Source of the DNA: Cladorhizidae sp. MBARI D1340-BT2
Taxonomy: Eukaryota > Porifera > Demospongiae > Poecilosclerida > Cladorhizidae
Direction of reading: 5' to 3'
Assembly (NCBI GenBank): GCA_028752905.1
Contig: JAQNBH010000011.1
Span: 248,001-312,000, forward strand
DNA length: 64,000 nucleotides
Below the pieces are notes generated by a model that was not told the origin of the DNA, did not search any database, and worked only from the letters and a program-made list of their open reading frames with translations. Of the stretch, positions 24,067 through 33,860 are shown piece by piece (the first letter of the stretch is position 1; each line of letters begins with the position of its first letter). The position numbers and the translations under genes are program-made.

Positions 24067-26940
24067 CAGTGGCGTAGGAAGAGGGGGGGGCTCCAGGGGC
24101 TGGAGCCCCCCCATAAGTTCAGGTAATCTAAATTGGTTCTCATTAATGCAAAATGTGGTTAGCTATGCAATTCAAGACACTTTGTCATTGTAGCTATATA
24201 GTAGATTTTAGTTAGTAATATCAATAAAATCTTAATAGCTAGTGTGTAGCTAGTGTGCAGATAGCTATAAATATACTCAGTCTCACTCTCTCATTAGAAC
24301 TATTCTAGCAATCAACAAGGAATGATATCAGGAGAGTGCATGAGGTGAGTTCATATGACCCACAATCATTAATGAGATCAACCACTGCCACAACCCATCT
24401 AGTGTGATAATTAGCTATGTACTACTTTATCCTATCAGGCTCAATTTGGAACCCATCTTGAAAGCTATGACCCAAGCTAAGATTTCAACTTTCTTGGCTT
24501 CAAAAAGCAAGGATCATAGCTCTGGCTCTACTAGTGGTAAGTAGTCTACCTAGTAGTTAACTAGCTAACCACAGAATACTCTTGAATATAGATCCTTCTG
24601 ATCCTCACCAATCTCCGTCATCAAGCCACAAGAAGTTCCCAGAATGACAGTGATCAAGAATGTGGGCTCACTCATCTGTGTTAGATACATGCTCTCAGTG
24701 TGAGTGTCCTTGCTATAAAAGGCCCACCCAGTCAACCAGTTGATGCTGAGGAATCCTCTAGGCATGTTTATTCGCATCACAGCCAGTAGTTGAACAAGAA
24801 GAAAACCTATAGTCGATCTCTACAAACAAGTTGGTATAAAAGGTACCCGTGGATTACAGTGTGTACCACAAGTTACAAAATATTTTGTCACGTGTCGATT
24901 AGCAAAGTGTAAATGTCTCATTATTTTTTCAAAACGCCAACTGAGTTGCTTTATTGAAGAGGGATTTTGTAATTGTAAGGCAATAGCAAAGATGGATGAG
25001 CATGAAATAAGTGGAATGCACCGAGAAGCTGTAAATGAAGTTAGCTGCACAGTCACGTTGTACTGATGTACGTGCACAGCTTAGTGCTCAGATTTCTCTG
25101 GTCAAAAGCAGCATCAATTGATGTTATTGAAAGAAAGTAGTATTTTTTTTTTTTTGCTCGTCAAGGTTTGCCGCTACGTGGGCATCATGAAGATGTTCAG
25201 TCAATGGAGGGTAACTTATTTAAACTCCTTTTGCTGAGAGCAGAGGACTGTCCGGAATTAAAGGCCTGGGTGTATCAGAAGGAATATATATCTCCTGAAA
25301 TAGTCAATGAAATAATTGCAACACAGTACTTCGTAAGATTTTAAAACCAGCAAAATCTTCTCCATTATTGCAGATGAAGCAACTGATGTTTCTCGAATGA
25401 ACAGATGTTTATCCATTCGATGGCAGATGATGACTATCAGATCTATGAAGAACCCCTTGGTTTGGTTCAATTGCCAGACACCAAGGCCTGCACAATATTT
25501 AGTGTTATTAAAGATCTTTTAATTAGGTGCTCTCTTCCTCTGTCACAATGTAGAGGTCAAGCTTTTGACGGTACAGCAAATATGAGTGGCGTTAGGAATG
25601 GGGTGCAAGCTTTGATAAAAAAGGAAGAGAATCGTGCATTGTATGTACATTGTCTAGCATATAGCCTGAATTTATGTGTACAGTGTGTTGCAAAACGATG
25701 TTAGCTAATTCGAGATGTCATGGATTTCACCTATGCATTACTGCAACTCATTAAGTTTTCACCCAAGTGACTCACTTTTTTGACAGCATCAGAAAGCAAG
25801 TAGCCCTAGGGAGTGAAGTATCTCCTCCTTCATTGAGAGATCTGTGTCCAGATGGACTCTCAGAAACCGTTCAATTGATAGCATTCTACAGAATTATAGC
25901 AACCTACTGCCACACTGGAAGAAGTTGCAAAGGGAAGTGATGTATATGGTGCAAAGGGCAATGGATTGCTTCATCGTATGGAAATGTTTCATATCTTCTT
26001 CGGATTAAAGTTGGCACATTTGATATTCAGTGCATCTGAACAATTCAGTACCAATCTCCAAGCAAAAGATACAACTCTACAAGAAGCCACACAAGGAGCA
26101 GATCTTCTTGTTGCTCATTATCGGTCACTGCGTACTGAGTCCAGATTTAACCTATTTTATGATGATGTTCTTGAGAAATCTTCTGGACTCACAGATGAGC
26201 CCTCTCTGCCAAGGAATCGAAAAAGGCTAAAACGGCTGGATGATGGTGAAGAGCCATATCGCTATCATGAACCCAAGGAGAAGTACAGACATATATATTT
26301 TTATGCATTAGAGCTTGTAAAATAGGAAGTGGAGAGAAGATTTGATCAAGCTGATTTTCAAACGATTCAGAAGCTAGAGTCTCTATTGCTTGATGTAGCT
26401 AATGGAAAGACTTTACAGCCAGATGAGTCACTATTGCAGTATCTCGAAAAAGACATTTGCAGAGATCGGTTCGTTTCCCAGTTGCCAATGGTAGCTGACA
26501 TGGTAAAGAGTGCATTTCAACATGCTCCAATGTTGTCAGTAACAAGTGTAAGGTCAATTGCAAGGTCAATTGCTGCAGGCATGAATCAGAGTAACATATA
26601 TAAGATAATGCTTAGCGAAGTTGACACTGTTCTGAAAATATACTTCACGTTTCCAGTAACAACTGCAATGGCTGAGCGATCCTTTTCCTCATTACGTAGG
26701 CTCAAAACTTATCTACGAAGCACCATGAGTCAATCCAAGTTGAACAATCTAATCATGTTGATGTTCACCAGGATAAAACTGATGAATTGGACCTAGCTAA
26801 AGAATTTGTATGTGTTAACCAACATAGATGTAACTATTTTGGAAAACATTAATAAGATTTTTTGTGTATTCATAGAGTAATATATACAGGAAAATTTGGT
26901 GCCCCCCCCCCCCAATGTAAAACATCTTCCTACGCCCCTG
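24067..26940 (+). mobile_element. hAT-superfamily DNA transposon, degenerate
   Basis: It is bounded by 15-bp terminal inverted repeats, CAGTGGCGTAGGAAG (24067-24081) and CTTCCTACGCCCCTG (26926-26940), with one mismatch. A C/G-run sits just inside each end. The plus strand carries a TTF-type zinc finger start, several conserved transposase blocks and a C-terminal dimerisation motif, in the order of hAT transposases. Stops and frameshifts interrupt the frame throughout, so it is inactive. I find no clean 8-bp target duplication directly at the ends. The string AGCACGAG occurs 1 bp outside the left end and 10 bp outside the right end, which might be a displaced duplication. Confidence 0.88.
24810..26796 (+). 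pseudogene. hAT transposase with TTF-type zinc finger (broken)
   Basis: Blocks in order on the plus strand, in different frames: SWYKRYPWITVC near 24824-24860 (start of a TTF zinc finger), KYFVTC-like cysteine residues on the other strand only, RQGLPLRGHHED near 25163-25198 (the conserved 'lRGH-E' block), SMEGNLFKLL and EYISPEIVNEIIAT near 25202-25321. Then come TKACTIFSVIKDLL and CRGQAFDGTANMSG (frame 25405-25704), HCLAYSLNLCVQ, frame 25966-26325, and the C-terminal hAT dimerisation block AMAERSFSSLRRLKTYLRST in frame 26329-26796. Frameshifts or stops separate the blocks, for example the TAG at about 25702 and TAG at 26323. The protein would have cut and joined the element's ends; it cannot be made intact from this copy. 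Confidence 0.85.
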
Positions 26941-26986
26941 AATCATATATAGCACGAGTATTGCAGTGTTTATGTATATATCATAT
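26941..26986. repeat. TA-rich GCACGAGTATTGCAGTG repeat, left fragment
   Basis: A partial unit of the same array found at 32776-33113, separated from it by the insertion of element 2. Confidence 0.75.
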
Positions 26987-27414
26987 TGTGGGGGTTTGTT
27001 TATGCCCTCTTGGTATTTGCTGCCACCAGATGTAAGTCTCCGTCTCTGAAATCTTCCCAACCCTGCAATCCCTCCCGATATTGACAATTAGGCCGCTAAA
27101 GTTGTAATAGGACTGATACAGAATGATGACAGAATAAAACTCGCATAAAAGAATGAAGTCCAGGGCCGGGCTTTTATAGACAAGGCCCCGGATCACAAAT
27201 GAAAAGTGAATTGACCAATCAGAATAGGTCATGATTTACAATAAGGTTGGGTAACACTTCCAAGTGGTAATAAGGTGATGTTAATACGTAGAGTTGTTAT
27301 GACACTTAATTCTAGTCCCTAGTTCTAGCTAAGAATACTATTAATACTTCTAAATATATTTCACACATAATATTTGGTTCTCTAAGTTCCTTCCTTGGGG
27401 GTTACGCCCCCACA
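26987..27414 (-). repeat. 3' LTR of element 2
   Basis: 428 bp, TGTGGGGG-type start and CCCCCACA end on the plus strand (TG...CA). It is near-identical to 32348-32775; the one visible difference is CTAGCTAAG here versus CTAGATAAG there. Minus-strand TATAAAAG lies at 27178-27171. Confidence 0.96.
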
Positions 27415-29793
27415 TCCCCCCGCACTGAGCTTGCAGCCGCCCTCGGTTGCATCTTCTTGATCTTGCTCAGCACTGGCTTGGCGAGACAATCCGTCCGCAT
27501 TCCCATTCTCTGATCCTTTCCTGTACATCATCTTGAAGGAGTAGTCTTGTAACTTCAGAGCCCAGCCATGGATCCTGCGATTGAGAGATTTCCCTAGCAT
27601 CATTGGTAGAAGTGCCTTGTGGTCTGTCACCACTGTGAAGCTTCTGCCATACAAGAAATGAGCAAAAAACGAAATCGTCCTGAACACTGCCAAACCTTCC
27701 AGTTCCGTTGCTGAATATCTCTTTTCTGCTCCCTGTAGCTGCTTCGAGTAGAAGGCTACGGGTAACTCCTTCCCTTCACGGATCACATTCAAAACTGCTC
27801 CAACACCTCCTGCTGAGGCGTCTGTGTGTAAAGAAAGAACATCCTGCGGGCCAGGCACCGTCAAAATACATATATCACATAAAACAGACCTTAAATGGAC
27901 GAAGGACTCCAACATCCGCTCTGTCCACTCCACCTTGGCTGGTGCAGACTGGCAAGTGGCTGGCGTGAGGACTGATGAGAATGAGCTGTAGTTCTTGATA
28001 AACTTCCTGTAATAGTTGATACTGCCCAGAAAAGATCTCATATTCTTCTTAGTCACTGGTTGTTTAAACTCTGCCATTGCCGTTGCACGCATTGATGGTA
28101 CTGCTACCTGCCCACATCCTACAACATGCCCTAAATACTCAACGTACGACCTGCCCCACACACACTTTGATGGCTTGGCCGTAAGCCCATGCTGTCTGAA
28201 CACATTTAATACTTTCCTCAAATCCACCATATGTTCCTTCCAACTCATCGAATATACAATAACATCATCCAAGTACGGTGCTGCACAATCATAGCACTCA
28301 TGCAAAACTCCATCCATTAGCCTCTGAAATACAGCTGGTGCATTTCTCAACCCAAAGGGCATCCTGGCAAACTGGTACTTGCCGTATGGGCTAATGAAAG
28401 CCGTTTTTTCCTGCGACCCAGCTGCTACCTTCACCTGGTAATAACCTTTACTAAGGTCCAACTTAGAAATGACCTGACACTGCCCTACCCTCTCTAGAAT
28501 TTCGTCTAATGTAGGCATGTAAAAGGGGTCAGCCTTGGTTTTCTCATTTAATTTTCTGTAATCTACACAGATGCGTACTGATCCGTCTGGCTTGGTGACT
28601 GGGACGATGGGTGATGCCCAGGGACTAGTAGATGGTGAGATTATGCTGGCATCCAGCAATCCCTCCAACTCCTTTCTTACACCTGGCTTCAGCCTGTCAG
28701 GGATTCGGTAAGGGACAAGCTGAAAAGGTACTTCATCCAACAACTCAATTGATAGAACTGCACTCTCAGTATTTCCTGGTTCATTCCTCAACACATCCTG
28801 ATACTCACTCAATAATACATCAACATGTTCCTGGTTGTATTCACTACATACCTGCCTCAAACTCAAAGACCCTGCCCCTTCTTCATCTTCACTTTCAGCC
28901 ACTACAGTCAATCTTAAAACATTCTCTTCTCTGTCCACACATGCCTTCAAAGTATTGATGTGGACTACTTTAGTGTTTCCTTTCTGATCTAACCTCTTCA
29001 CTCGGTAATTTACAGCATTAAGTCTAGCAACCACTTCCCATGGTCCAGACCATGCATCTGCCAACTTATGGTTCATACCAGGGATACGACTCCACACAAC
29101 GCTACCCACCTGGAATGACCTCACACAAGAACCTTTGTCATAGTGAATCTTCCTGTCTAACACTGCCTTAGACATTCTTTGCCTAGTTGCTTCCCTGACT
29201 ATTTCAAGTCTTTCCTGAAACTGCTCCACCCAACTTCCTGCATCTAGCTTCCTGCTATCTTTCCCTGACCACTCACCATATAAGATCTCCAGCGGAGTCC
29301 TGACGTTATGTCCATAGACCAACTCAAAAGGGGAAAATAAAGAATCACGGTGAGGCATCTGCCTGAGTGCAAAGAGAGCGACTGGAACCTGCTCTGCCCA
29401 GTCAATCCCTTGATGATGAGTCTTGGTAAGAATGCCCTCAAGCGTGGAGTGCATCCGTTCCACAGATCCGTTCGTCTGGGGATGGTAAGCCGTGGTCTTG
29501 AGCTGTTGTATACCTAACAACTGACACAAATGCTTGACCAAAGAACTCATGAACTGTGTTCCCTGGTCTGACAGTAGCTGTAAAGGAATGGCAGTGCGAC
29601 TAAAGATGTTCAACAACCCTTCTGCTACAGCTCTGGCAGTAATCGACTTTAAAGGTATGGCTTCTGGCCATCTAGTAGCCATGCACACAGAGGTCAGCAC
29701 GAACCTATACCCGCCCTTGGCTTTTGGGAGGGGACCAACAAGGTCGAAAGCCATCTGCTCAAAGGGTTCAGTAAGGACTGGACGCTCAACCAT
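27382..29793 (-). CDS. Element 2 Pol: integrase core, reverse transcriptase, RNase H
   Basis: An 803-residue frame, counted from a Met just after an in-frame TAG. The integrase core has the D,D-35-E triad: AFDLVGPLP (D17), LLSDQGTQF (D76) and NGSVERMH (E112). A GPY/F-like module (SGPWEVVARLNAVNYRV) lies near residues 249-265. The RT follows: PYRIP (361-365), VDYRKLNEKTKADPF (410-424), LDLSKGYYQV (445-454), MPFGLRNAPAVFQ (478-490) and the catalytic YLDDV (507-511). RNase H has HTDASAGGVGAVL (Asp 658), YSATELEG (Glu 697), VVTDHKALLP (Asp 724) and NADGLSRQ (765-772). All catalytic positions look intact. The frame ends inside the 3' LTR. In standard gypsy elements the integrase would be C-terminal; here it is N-terminal. 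The real translation start is upstream, in the same frame. Confidence 0.95.
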   Translation of the reverse strand: MVERPVLTEPFEQMAFDLVGPLPKAKGGYRFVLTSVCMATRWPEAIPLKSITARAVAEGLLNIFSRTAIPLQLLSDQGTQFMSSLVKHLCQLLGIQQLKTTAYHPQTNGSVERMHSTLEGILTKTHHQGIDWAEQVPVALFALRQMPHRDSLFSPFELVYGHNVRTPLEILYGEWSGKDSRKLDAGSWVEQFQERLEIVREATRQRMSKAVLDRKIHYDKGSCVRSFQVGSVVWSRIPGMNHKLADAWSGPWEVVARLNAVNYRVKRLDQKGNTKVVHINTLKACVDREENVLRLTVVAESEDEEGAGSLSLRQVCSEYNQEHVDVLLSEYQDVLRNEPGNTESAVLSIELLDEVPFQLVPYRIPDRLKPGVRKELEGLLDASIISPSTSPWASPIVPVTKPDGSVRICVDYRKLNEKTKADPFYMPTLDEILERVGQCQVISKLDLSKGYYQVKVAAGSQEKTAFISPYGKYQFARMPFGLRNAPAVFQRLMDGVLHECYDCAAPYLDDVIVYSMSWKEHMVDLRKVLNVFRQHGLTAKPSKCVWGRSYVEYLGHVVGCGQVAVPSMRATAMAEFKQPVTKKNMRSFLGSINYYRKFIKNYSSFSSVLTPATCQSAPAKVEWTERMLESFVHLRSVLCDICILTVPGPQDVLSLHTDASAGGVGAVLNVIREGKELPVAFYSKQLQGAEKRYSATELEGLAVFRTISFFAHFLYGRSFTVVTDHKALLPMMLGKSLNRRIHGWALKLQDYSFKMMYRKGSENGNADGLSRQASAEQDQEDATEGGCKLSAGGCGGVTPKEGT

Positions 29794-29826
29794 GGGTGCC
29801 TTCCGAACTGACGCACGACTGCAACT

Positions 29827-32007
29827 CTAACATACCCTACAGGACTGACAATAATGTACCACCTCCTTTGACATCAACGGCCACACAAAACTTTTCTTAA
29901 TCATCTGGAGCACTTTTCTGTGTCCCAGATGACCAGTGCCATCATGAGCAGTCTTCAAAACTCTCACCCTAAAGCTAGTGGGTAGTACCAATGCTTCCAC
30001 CGCTTGGCCTGCTGCATCATGCACGGTCAAAAACATCACTTCATCCTTCCATTTAAATCCCTTAATACCTTCTTCAGCTAAACTTCTCCAAACCGCTAGC
30101 GACTTGTCAGCCTTAGATTCCAAACACAACTTCTCTCTCTCTGAACCTTTTATCAATGGGGGTAAGACCAGATCATCCTCCCCTTGGCTAACACTAGGGT
30201 TACTCTCGGTGTTCCCTTCTACTTCCAGACACAGGGAAGCTGGCTCACTCTCATTCCCTTCCACTGTCTCTTCAACCTCTGCTACCTCAGCTGTCTGAAC
30301 TGACTGTTGTTCAACACTCTCAGTCTCACCAACAAGATCCGCTACTGGTGTGCACTTTGGATGTTCCACTGCTATGAGAGCAGCTTCTTCAGCCTCCGTG
30401 GTAGCCACACTTTCACTCTGTGCGCGGGTCGACACTACCATAACAGGTTGAGCAGGTCGCCCTGAAGCACATTCCGTGACCAATTGTAAATGGTCTGGTT
30501 TACTGTAGTCAATAGCAAACAGAACCTGACCTTTCAAAGTCTCCTCTGGGGCTACAACAACTTCACCCTTGCTAATAAAACCCTTTAACTTAAGCTCAAC
30601 ATTTGCTAACTGGCGCCTAACTGACCCACCATTAGCATCCTCAACCATAATACACTCTTCTAACAATTCCTCATCTTTTACACAAGTCCTGGGAACCATA
30701 GAAATGCTAGCACCCGAATCCAACACAAAGTCTAGCTCTTTATCCCCTACCATACCTTTCATTACGTTTACTAACACGGGTTTCCTTGCCCTCACCACTA
30801 GATGTTTCACTGGCTCACTCTTGACTTGCACGCTCTTCTGGTAGGGTGGTCCCATCGCTTTAGATGACCTCAGAGGGCATGCTGGAGCTTTGTGTCCTGG
30901 CTTGTGGCATACGTAGCAGGTCACCTGTGAGGATACTGCTGCGTTTGTGTTGTTGTTGCTTCCATGGTACAGTGTAGATGGACTGGTGTTGCTCAGCTTG
31001 GAACGACACTCTGCAATTCGATGTCCTACTTTACCACAGTAGAAACATGTTGGAGGTTTCGGAGATCTCTGTTGGTGGAAGGTAGTCTGTCTTCCCAGAG
31101 ACTCCTCTGCCTGAGTACTCTTGTTGATGGACCACCACTGCTGTAACGTCTCGAGCAAGGTGTCCATGGAATTAGGTCCCTTTTGATCTAGGAACGCTAC
31201 ACCATCCTTTGGCAGGATCTTCCTCAGGATCGGCTTGCACAGGGCTAAGACGCAATCCTGGATCGACTCAGCTTCCTTGAAAAGTCTGAGTACCAAACGC
31301 TTGAGCAGCTGGAACACGTCCAGTGCTGTCTTCCCTTGTAGTACAGATGTATTCAAGTCCAGGATCTGCTGCCCGGCTTCCATTGTAGACAGACCGGCAG
31401 CTTCCAATAATCTTCCCTTGACTTGTCCGTACTTCTCGTATGTGCCTATTGTGAGGCCTTGCACCAACGCTGCATATTTTCCTTGGAGATTAGTAGTGAG
31501 GTAGAAGAGCCACTCTTCCTCACCTACATGACACTGAAGAAGAATGTTCTCAAGTCCCTCCAGGTAGACCTCGAGGTCATCCTGTGGGGTGATGGCTTTA
31601 ATCGTCCGTAGTTTCCATTCATTCTTCTTGGTTTCATCTGATTTTGCTCTGTACACTGCATCCTCTTGCGCCTTCTTGGCTGCAAGTTCAGCTTCCCTTG
31701 TGAGACGGACTTCAAATCGGGCCTCGTCTCTCGCCTCTCTGGCAATTTCTGCCTGTTCACGTCGCTCTTCTCTGGCTGCATCAGTACTTATTTGCATCTC
31801 CATAATGGCCCTCAGCATCTGTTGCATCTCGTTCATAGGCTGTTGAGAGGTTGCCATCTGTTCATGGGATTCGTGTAATTTAGTTGTTGTTCTTGTCCGT
31901 CTCTTCTTGATGTCCTTCTCGTGAAGGTGGGTTTCCTTATCGGTGTCGTAGTCTGACATTCCTAGCTCTATTGGTCTTAGCGAGCAGGGTTCTGCTCGTG
32001 TATCCAA
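29827..32007 (-). CDS. Element 2 Gag-protease-integrase zinc finger
   Basis: A 726-residue frame. Residues 30-130 are highly charged and likely coiled coil. A Gag core with LEVYLEGLENILLQC (145-159) and EEWLFYLTTNLQGKYAALVQ (164-183) follows. Two CCHC zinc knuckles are at 321-334 (CFYCGKVGHRIAEC) and 364-377 (CYVCHKPGHKAPAC). The aspartic protease motif LDSGAS is at 429-434. A long acidic linker leads to the integrase H-H-C-C finger (HDGTGHLGHRK ... CQSC) at the C-terminal end. The frame then meets TAG at 29827-29829, immediately after VC of that finger. The downstream pol frame is in the same register, so this is one gag-pol gene cut by a single stop. A start at internal Met 17 (MSDYDTDK) is also possible. 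Confidence 0.92.
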   Translation of the reverse strand: MDTRAEPCSLRPIELGMSDYDTDKETHLHEKDIKKRRTRTTTKLHESHEQMATSQQPMNEMQQMLRAIMEMQISTDAAREERREQAEIAREARDEARFEVRLTREAELAAKKAQEDAVYRAKSDETKKNEWKLRTIKAITPQDDLEVYLEGLENILLQCHVGEEEWLFYLTTNLQGKYAALVQGLTIGTYEKYGQVKGRLLEAAGLSTMEAGQQILDLNTSVLQGKTALDVFQLLKRLVLRLFKEAESIQDCVLALCKPILRKILPKDGVAFLDQKGPNSMDTLLETLQQWWSINKSTQAEESLGRQTTFHQQRSPKPPTCFYCGKVGHRIAECRSKLSNTSPSTLYHGSNNNTNAAVSSQVTCYVCHKPGHKAPACPLRSSKAMGPPYQKSVQVKSEPVKHLVVRARKPVLVNVMKGMVGDKELDFVLDSGASISMVPRTCVKDEELLEECIMVEDANGGSVRRQLANVELKLKGFISKGEVVVAPEETLKGQVLFAIDYSKPDHLQLVTECASGRPAQPVMVVSTRAQSESVATTEAEEAALIAVEHPKCTPVADLVGETESVEQQSVQTAEVAEVEETVEGNESEPASLCLEVEGNTESNPSVSQGEDDLVLPPLIKGSEREKLCLESKADKSLAVWRSLAEEGIKGFKWKDEVMFLTVHDAAGQAVEALVLPTSFRVRVLKTAHDGTGHLGHRKVLQMIKKSFVWPLMSKEVVHYCQSCRVC

Positions 32008-32331
32008 CGCAACGTGAAAGGAGGAATCTTACGTGTATCCAACGTAACGTGAAAGGAGAAATCTAATAACTCGTATCGGATTTTCTGTAGATGTGTACGC
32101 TCGCCCTTGCCAGCCATACACCAGCTTCCGGTAATTGCAGACTCACAAATGCTGGAGCCCTGTAGTCAAATAAGAGACGACAGTAAAACACACACAAAGA
32201 CACGTAATAATAACTCTGATACACAATACACAATTGTTCTGGCCCAACAGAGATGTCTTTGCGATATTTCTCTTGAGTCTTCGTAGTAGCCGTTTGACTT
32301 TTTCTCTCTCGATGCTGTGGAGTTCGACTCT

Positions 32332-32345
32332 CACCGCTGCCACCA
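32332..32345 (-). other. Primer binding site of element 2 (tRNA-Leu type)
   Basis: Two bases inside the 5' LTR, the minus strand reads TGGTGGCAGCGGTG. This is complementary to the 3' end CACCGCTGCCACCA, which fits the acceptor end of eukaryotic tRNA-Leu. The following bases (AGAGTCGAACTCC) also look like a copied T-arm. Confidence 0.7.
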
Positions 32346-32347
32346 GT

Positions 32348-32775
32348 TGTGGGGGTTTGTTTATGCCCTCTTGGTATTTGCTGCCACCAGATGTAAGTCT
32401 CCGTCTCTGAAATCTTCCCAACCCTGCAATCCCTCCCGATATTGACAATTAGGCCGCTAAAGTTGTAATAGGACTGATACAGAATGATGACAGAATAAAA
32501 CTCGCATAAAAGAATGAAGTCCAGGGCCGGGCTTTTATAGACAAGGCCCCGGATCACAAATGAAAAGTGAATTGACCAATCAGAATAGGTCATGATTTAC
32601 AATAAGGTTGGGTAACACTTCCAAGTGGTAATAAGGTGATGTTAATACGTAGAGTTGTTATGACACTTAATTCTAGTCCCTAGTTCTAGATAAGAATACT
32701 ATTAATACTTCTAAATATATTTCACACATAATATTTGGTTCTCTAAGTTCCTTCCTTGGGGGTTACGCCCCCACA
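32348..32775 (-). repeat. 5' LTR of element 2
   Basis: 428 bp, the promoter copy for this minus-strand element. TATAAAAGCCCGG on the minus strand (TATA box at 32539-32532) is a plausible core promoter. It is followed on the right by CATAT, the target duplication. Confidence 0.96.
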
Positions 32776-32844
32776 CATATATAGCAGGAGTATTGTAGTG
32801 TTTACATATATATATACAGCAGGAGTATTGCAGTGTTTATATAT

Positions 32845-32890
<46 letters not shown>

Positions 32891-33113
32891 CAGGAGTATT
32901 GTAGTGTTTACATATATATAGCACGAGTATTGCAGTGTTTAGATATATATATGTATAGCAGGGGTATATATTGCAGTGTATATATATATAGCAGGAGTAT
33001 ATACATATTAGAGTGTTTACATACATATATATATATATAGCAGGAGTATATATTGCAGTGTGTATATATATAGCAGGAGTATATATTGCAGTGTGTATAT
33101 ATATAGCAGGAGT
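32776..33113. repeat. TA-rich tandem array (TATATAGCAGGAGTATTGCAG)
   Basis: Irregular units of roughly 35-60 bp that combine (TA)n runs with AGCAGGAGTATTGCAGTGT. A (TA)n tract lies at about 32857-32889. It continues the fragment at 26941-26986 across element 2. Confidence 0.88.
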
Positions 33114-33289
33114 AGGTTTCATATGTTTTGGTCTTTTTCCATGCACAACTCGAGCCATTAAGTGATAAGATTCGCTTGAAAAATCTCCACTCAGCAATTT
33201 TTCTTCATTTCTTTATGTATAAGGCTATATAGAGGTCATTTGAGGTCATCGAGTGCTAAAAATATTGCTAGTTACTGAACCAGTGGCAT
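33114..33289. other. Unique spacer containing a DR4-like AGGTCA pair
   Basis: No gene is recognised. AGGTCA at 33233-33238 and AGGTCA at 33243-33248 form a direct repeat with a 4-base spacer, the shape of a nuclear-receptor site. This could be chance. Confidence 0.3.
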
Positions 33290-33710
33290 GGAAACTGGCT
33301 GATTTATCAAGAGGACATGGAAACTGGCCGATTGATCAAGAGGACATGGAAACTGGCCGATTGATCAAGAGGACATGGAAACTGGCCGATTGATCAAGAG
33401 GACATGGAAACTGGCCGATTGATGAAGAGGACATGGAAACTGGCCGATTGATCAAGAGGACATGGAAACTGGCCGATTGATCAAGAGGACATGGAAACTG
33501 GCCGATTGATCAAGAGGACATGGAAACTGGCCGATTGATCAAGAGGACATGGAAACTGGCCGATTGATCAAGAGGACATGGAAACTGGTCGATTGATCAA
33601 GAGGAAACTGGCTGATTTATCAAGAGGACATGGAAACTGACTGATTGATCAAGAGGACATGGAAACTGGCTGATTGATCAAGAGGACATGGAAACTGGCT
33701 GATTGAGCCA
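33290..33710. repeat. 29-bp tandem repeat
   Basis: About 14 units built on GACATGGAAACTGGCCGATT and GATCAAGAG. Units in the middle are almost identical; the edges vary (GGCTGATTTATC), as expected for an array homogenised from its centre. Confidence 0.95.
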
Positions 33711-33860
33711 TTACTCACTTCCCATGCAACAGATGTATCCGCAGCCATTACTCACTTCCCATGCAACAGATGTATCTGCAGCCATTACTCACTTCCCATG
33801 CAATAGATGTATCTGCAGCCATTACTCACTTCCCATGCAACAGATGTATCCGCAGCCATG
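33711..33860. repeat. 37-bp tandem repeat
   Basis: Four near-identical units with GCCATTACTCACTTCCCATG and CAACAGATGTATCCGCA. Confidence 0.93.

Larger units (their letters stand above)
26987..32775 (-). mobile_element. Ty3/gypsy LTR retrotransposon, Gmr1-like, young (element 2)
   Basis: A complete 5789-bp element on the minus strand. The 428-bp LTRs (26987-27414 and 32348-32775) differ at about one base that I can see. It is flanked by the target duplication CATAT. It has a primer site next to the 5' LTR and a polypurine tract (GCGGGGGGA on the minus strand) next to the 3' LTR. Gag, protease, integrase, RT and RNase H lie in one reading frame, interrupted by a single TAG at 29827-29829. Integrase precedes RT, as in Gmr1-like elements. 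No envelope-like gene is present. Near-identical LTRs and long frames indicate recent insertion. Confidence 0.96.

Noticed and set aside
14982..32775. Ty1/copia classification because integrase precedes RT
   Set aside because: The RT (LDLSKGYYQV, MPFGLRNAP, YLDDV) and RNase H (DGLSRQ) blocks and the 5-bp duplications are Ty3/gypsy-type; the order fits Gmr1-like elements.
26987..32775. Endogenous retrovirus with envelope
   Set aside because: No third frame or membrane-spanning coding region exists between RNase H and the 3' LTR, or elsewhere in the element.
32802..33197. 131-codon minus-strand frame rich in Tyr/Ile
   Set aside because: It is a translation of the TA-rich repeat, with a short unique lead-in that matches nothing I know.
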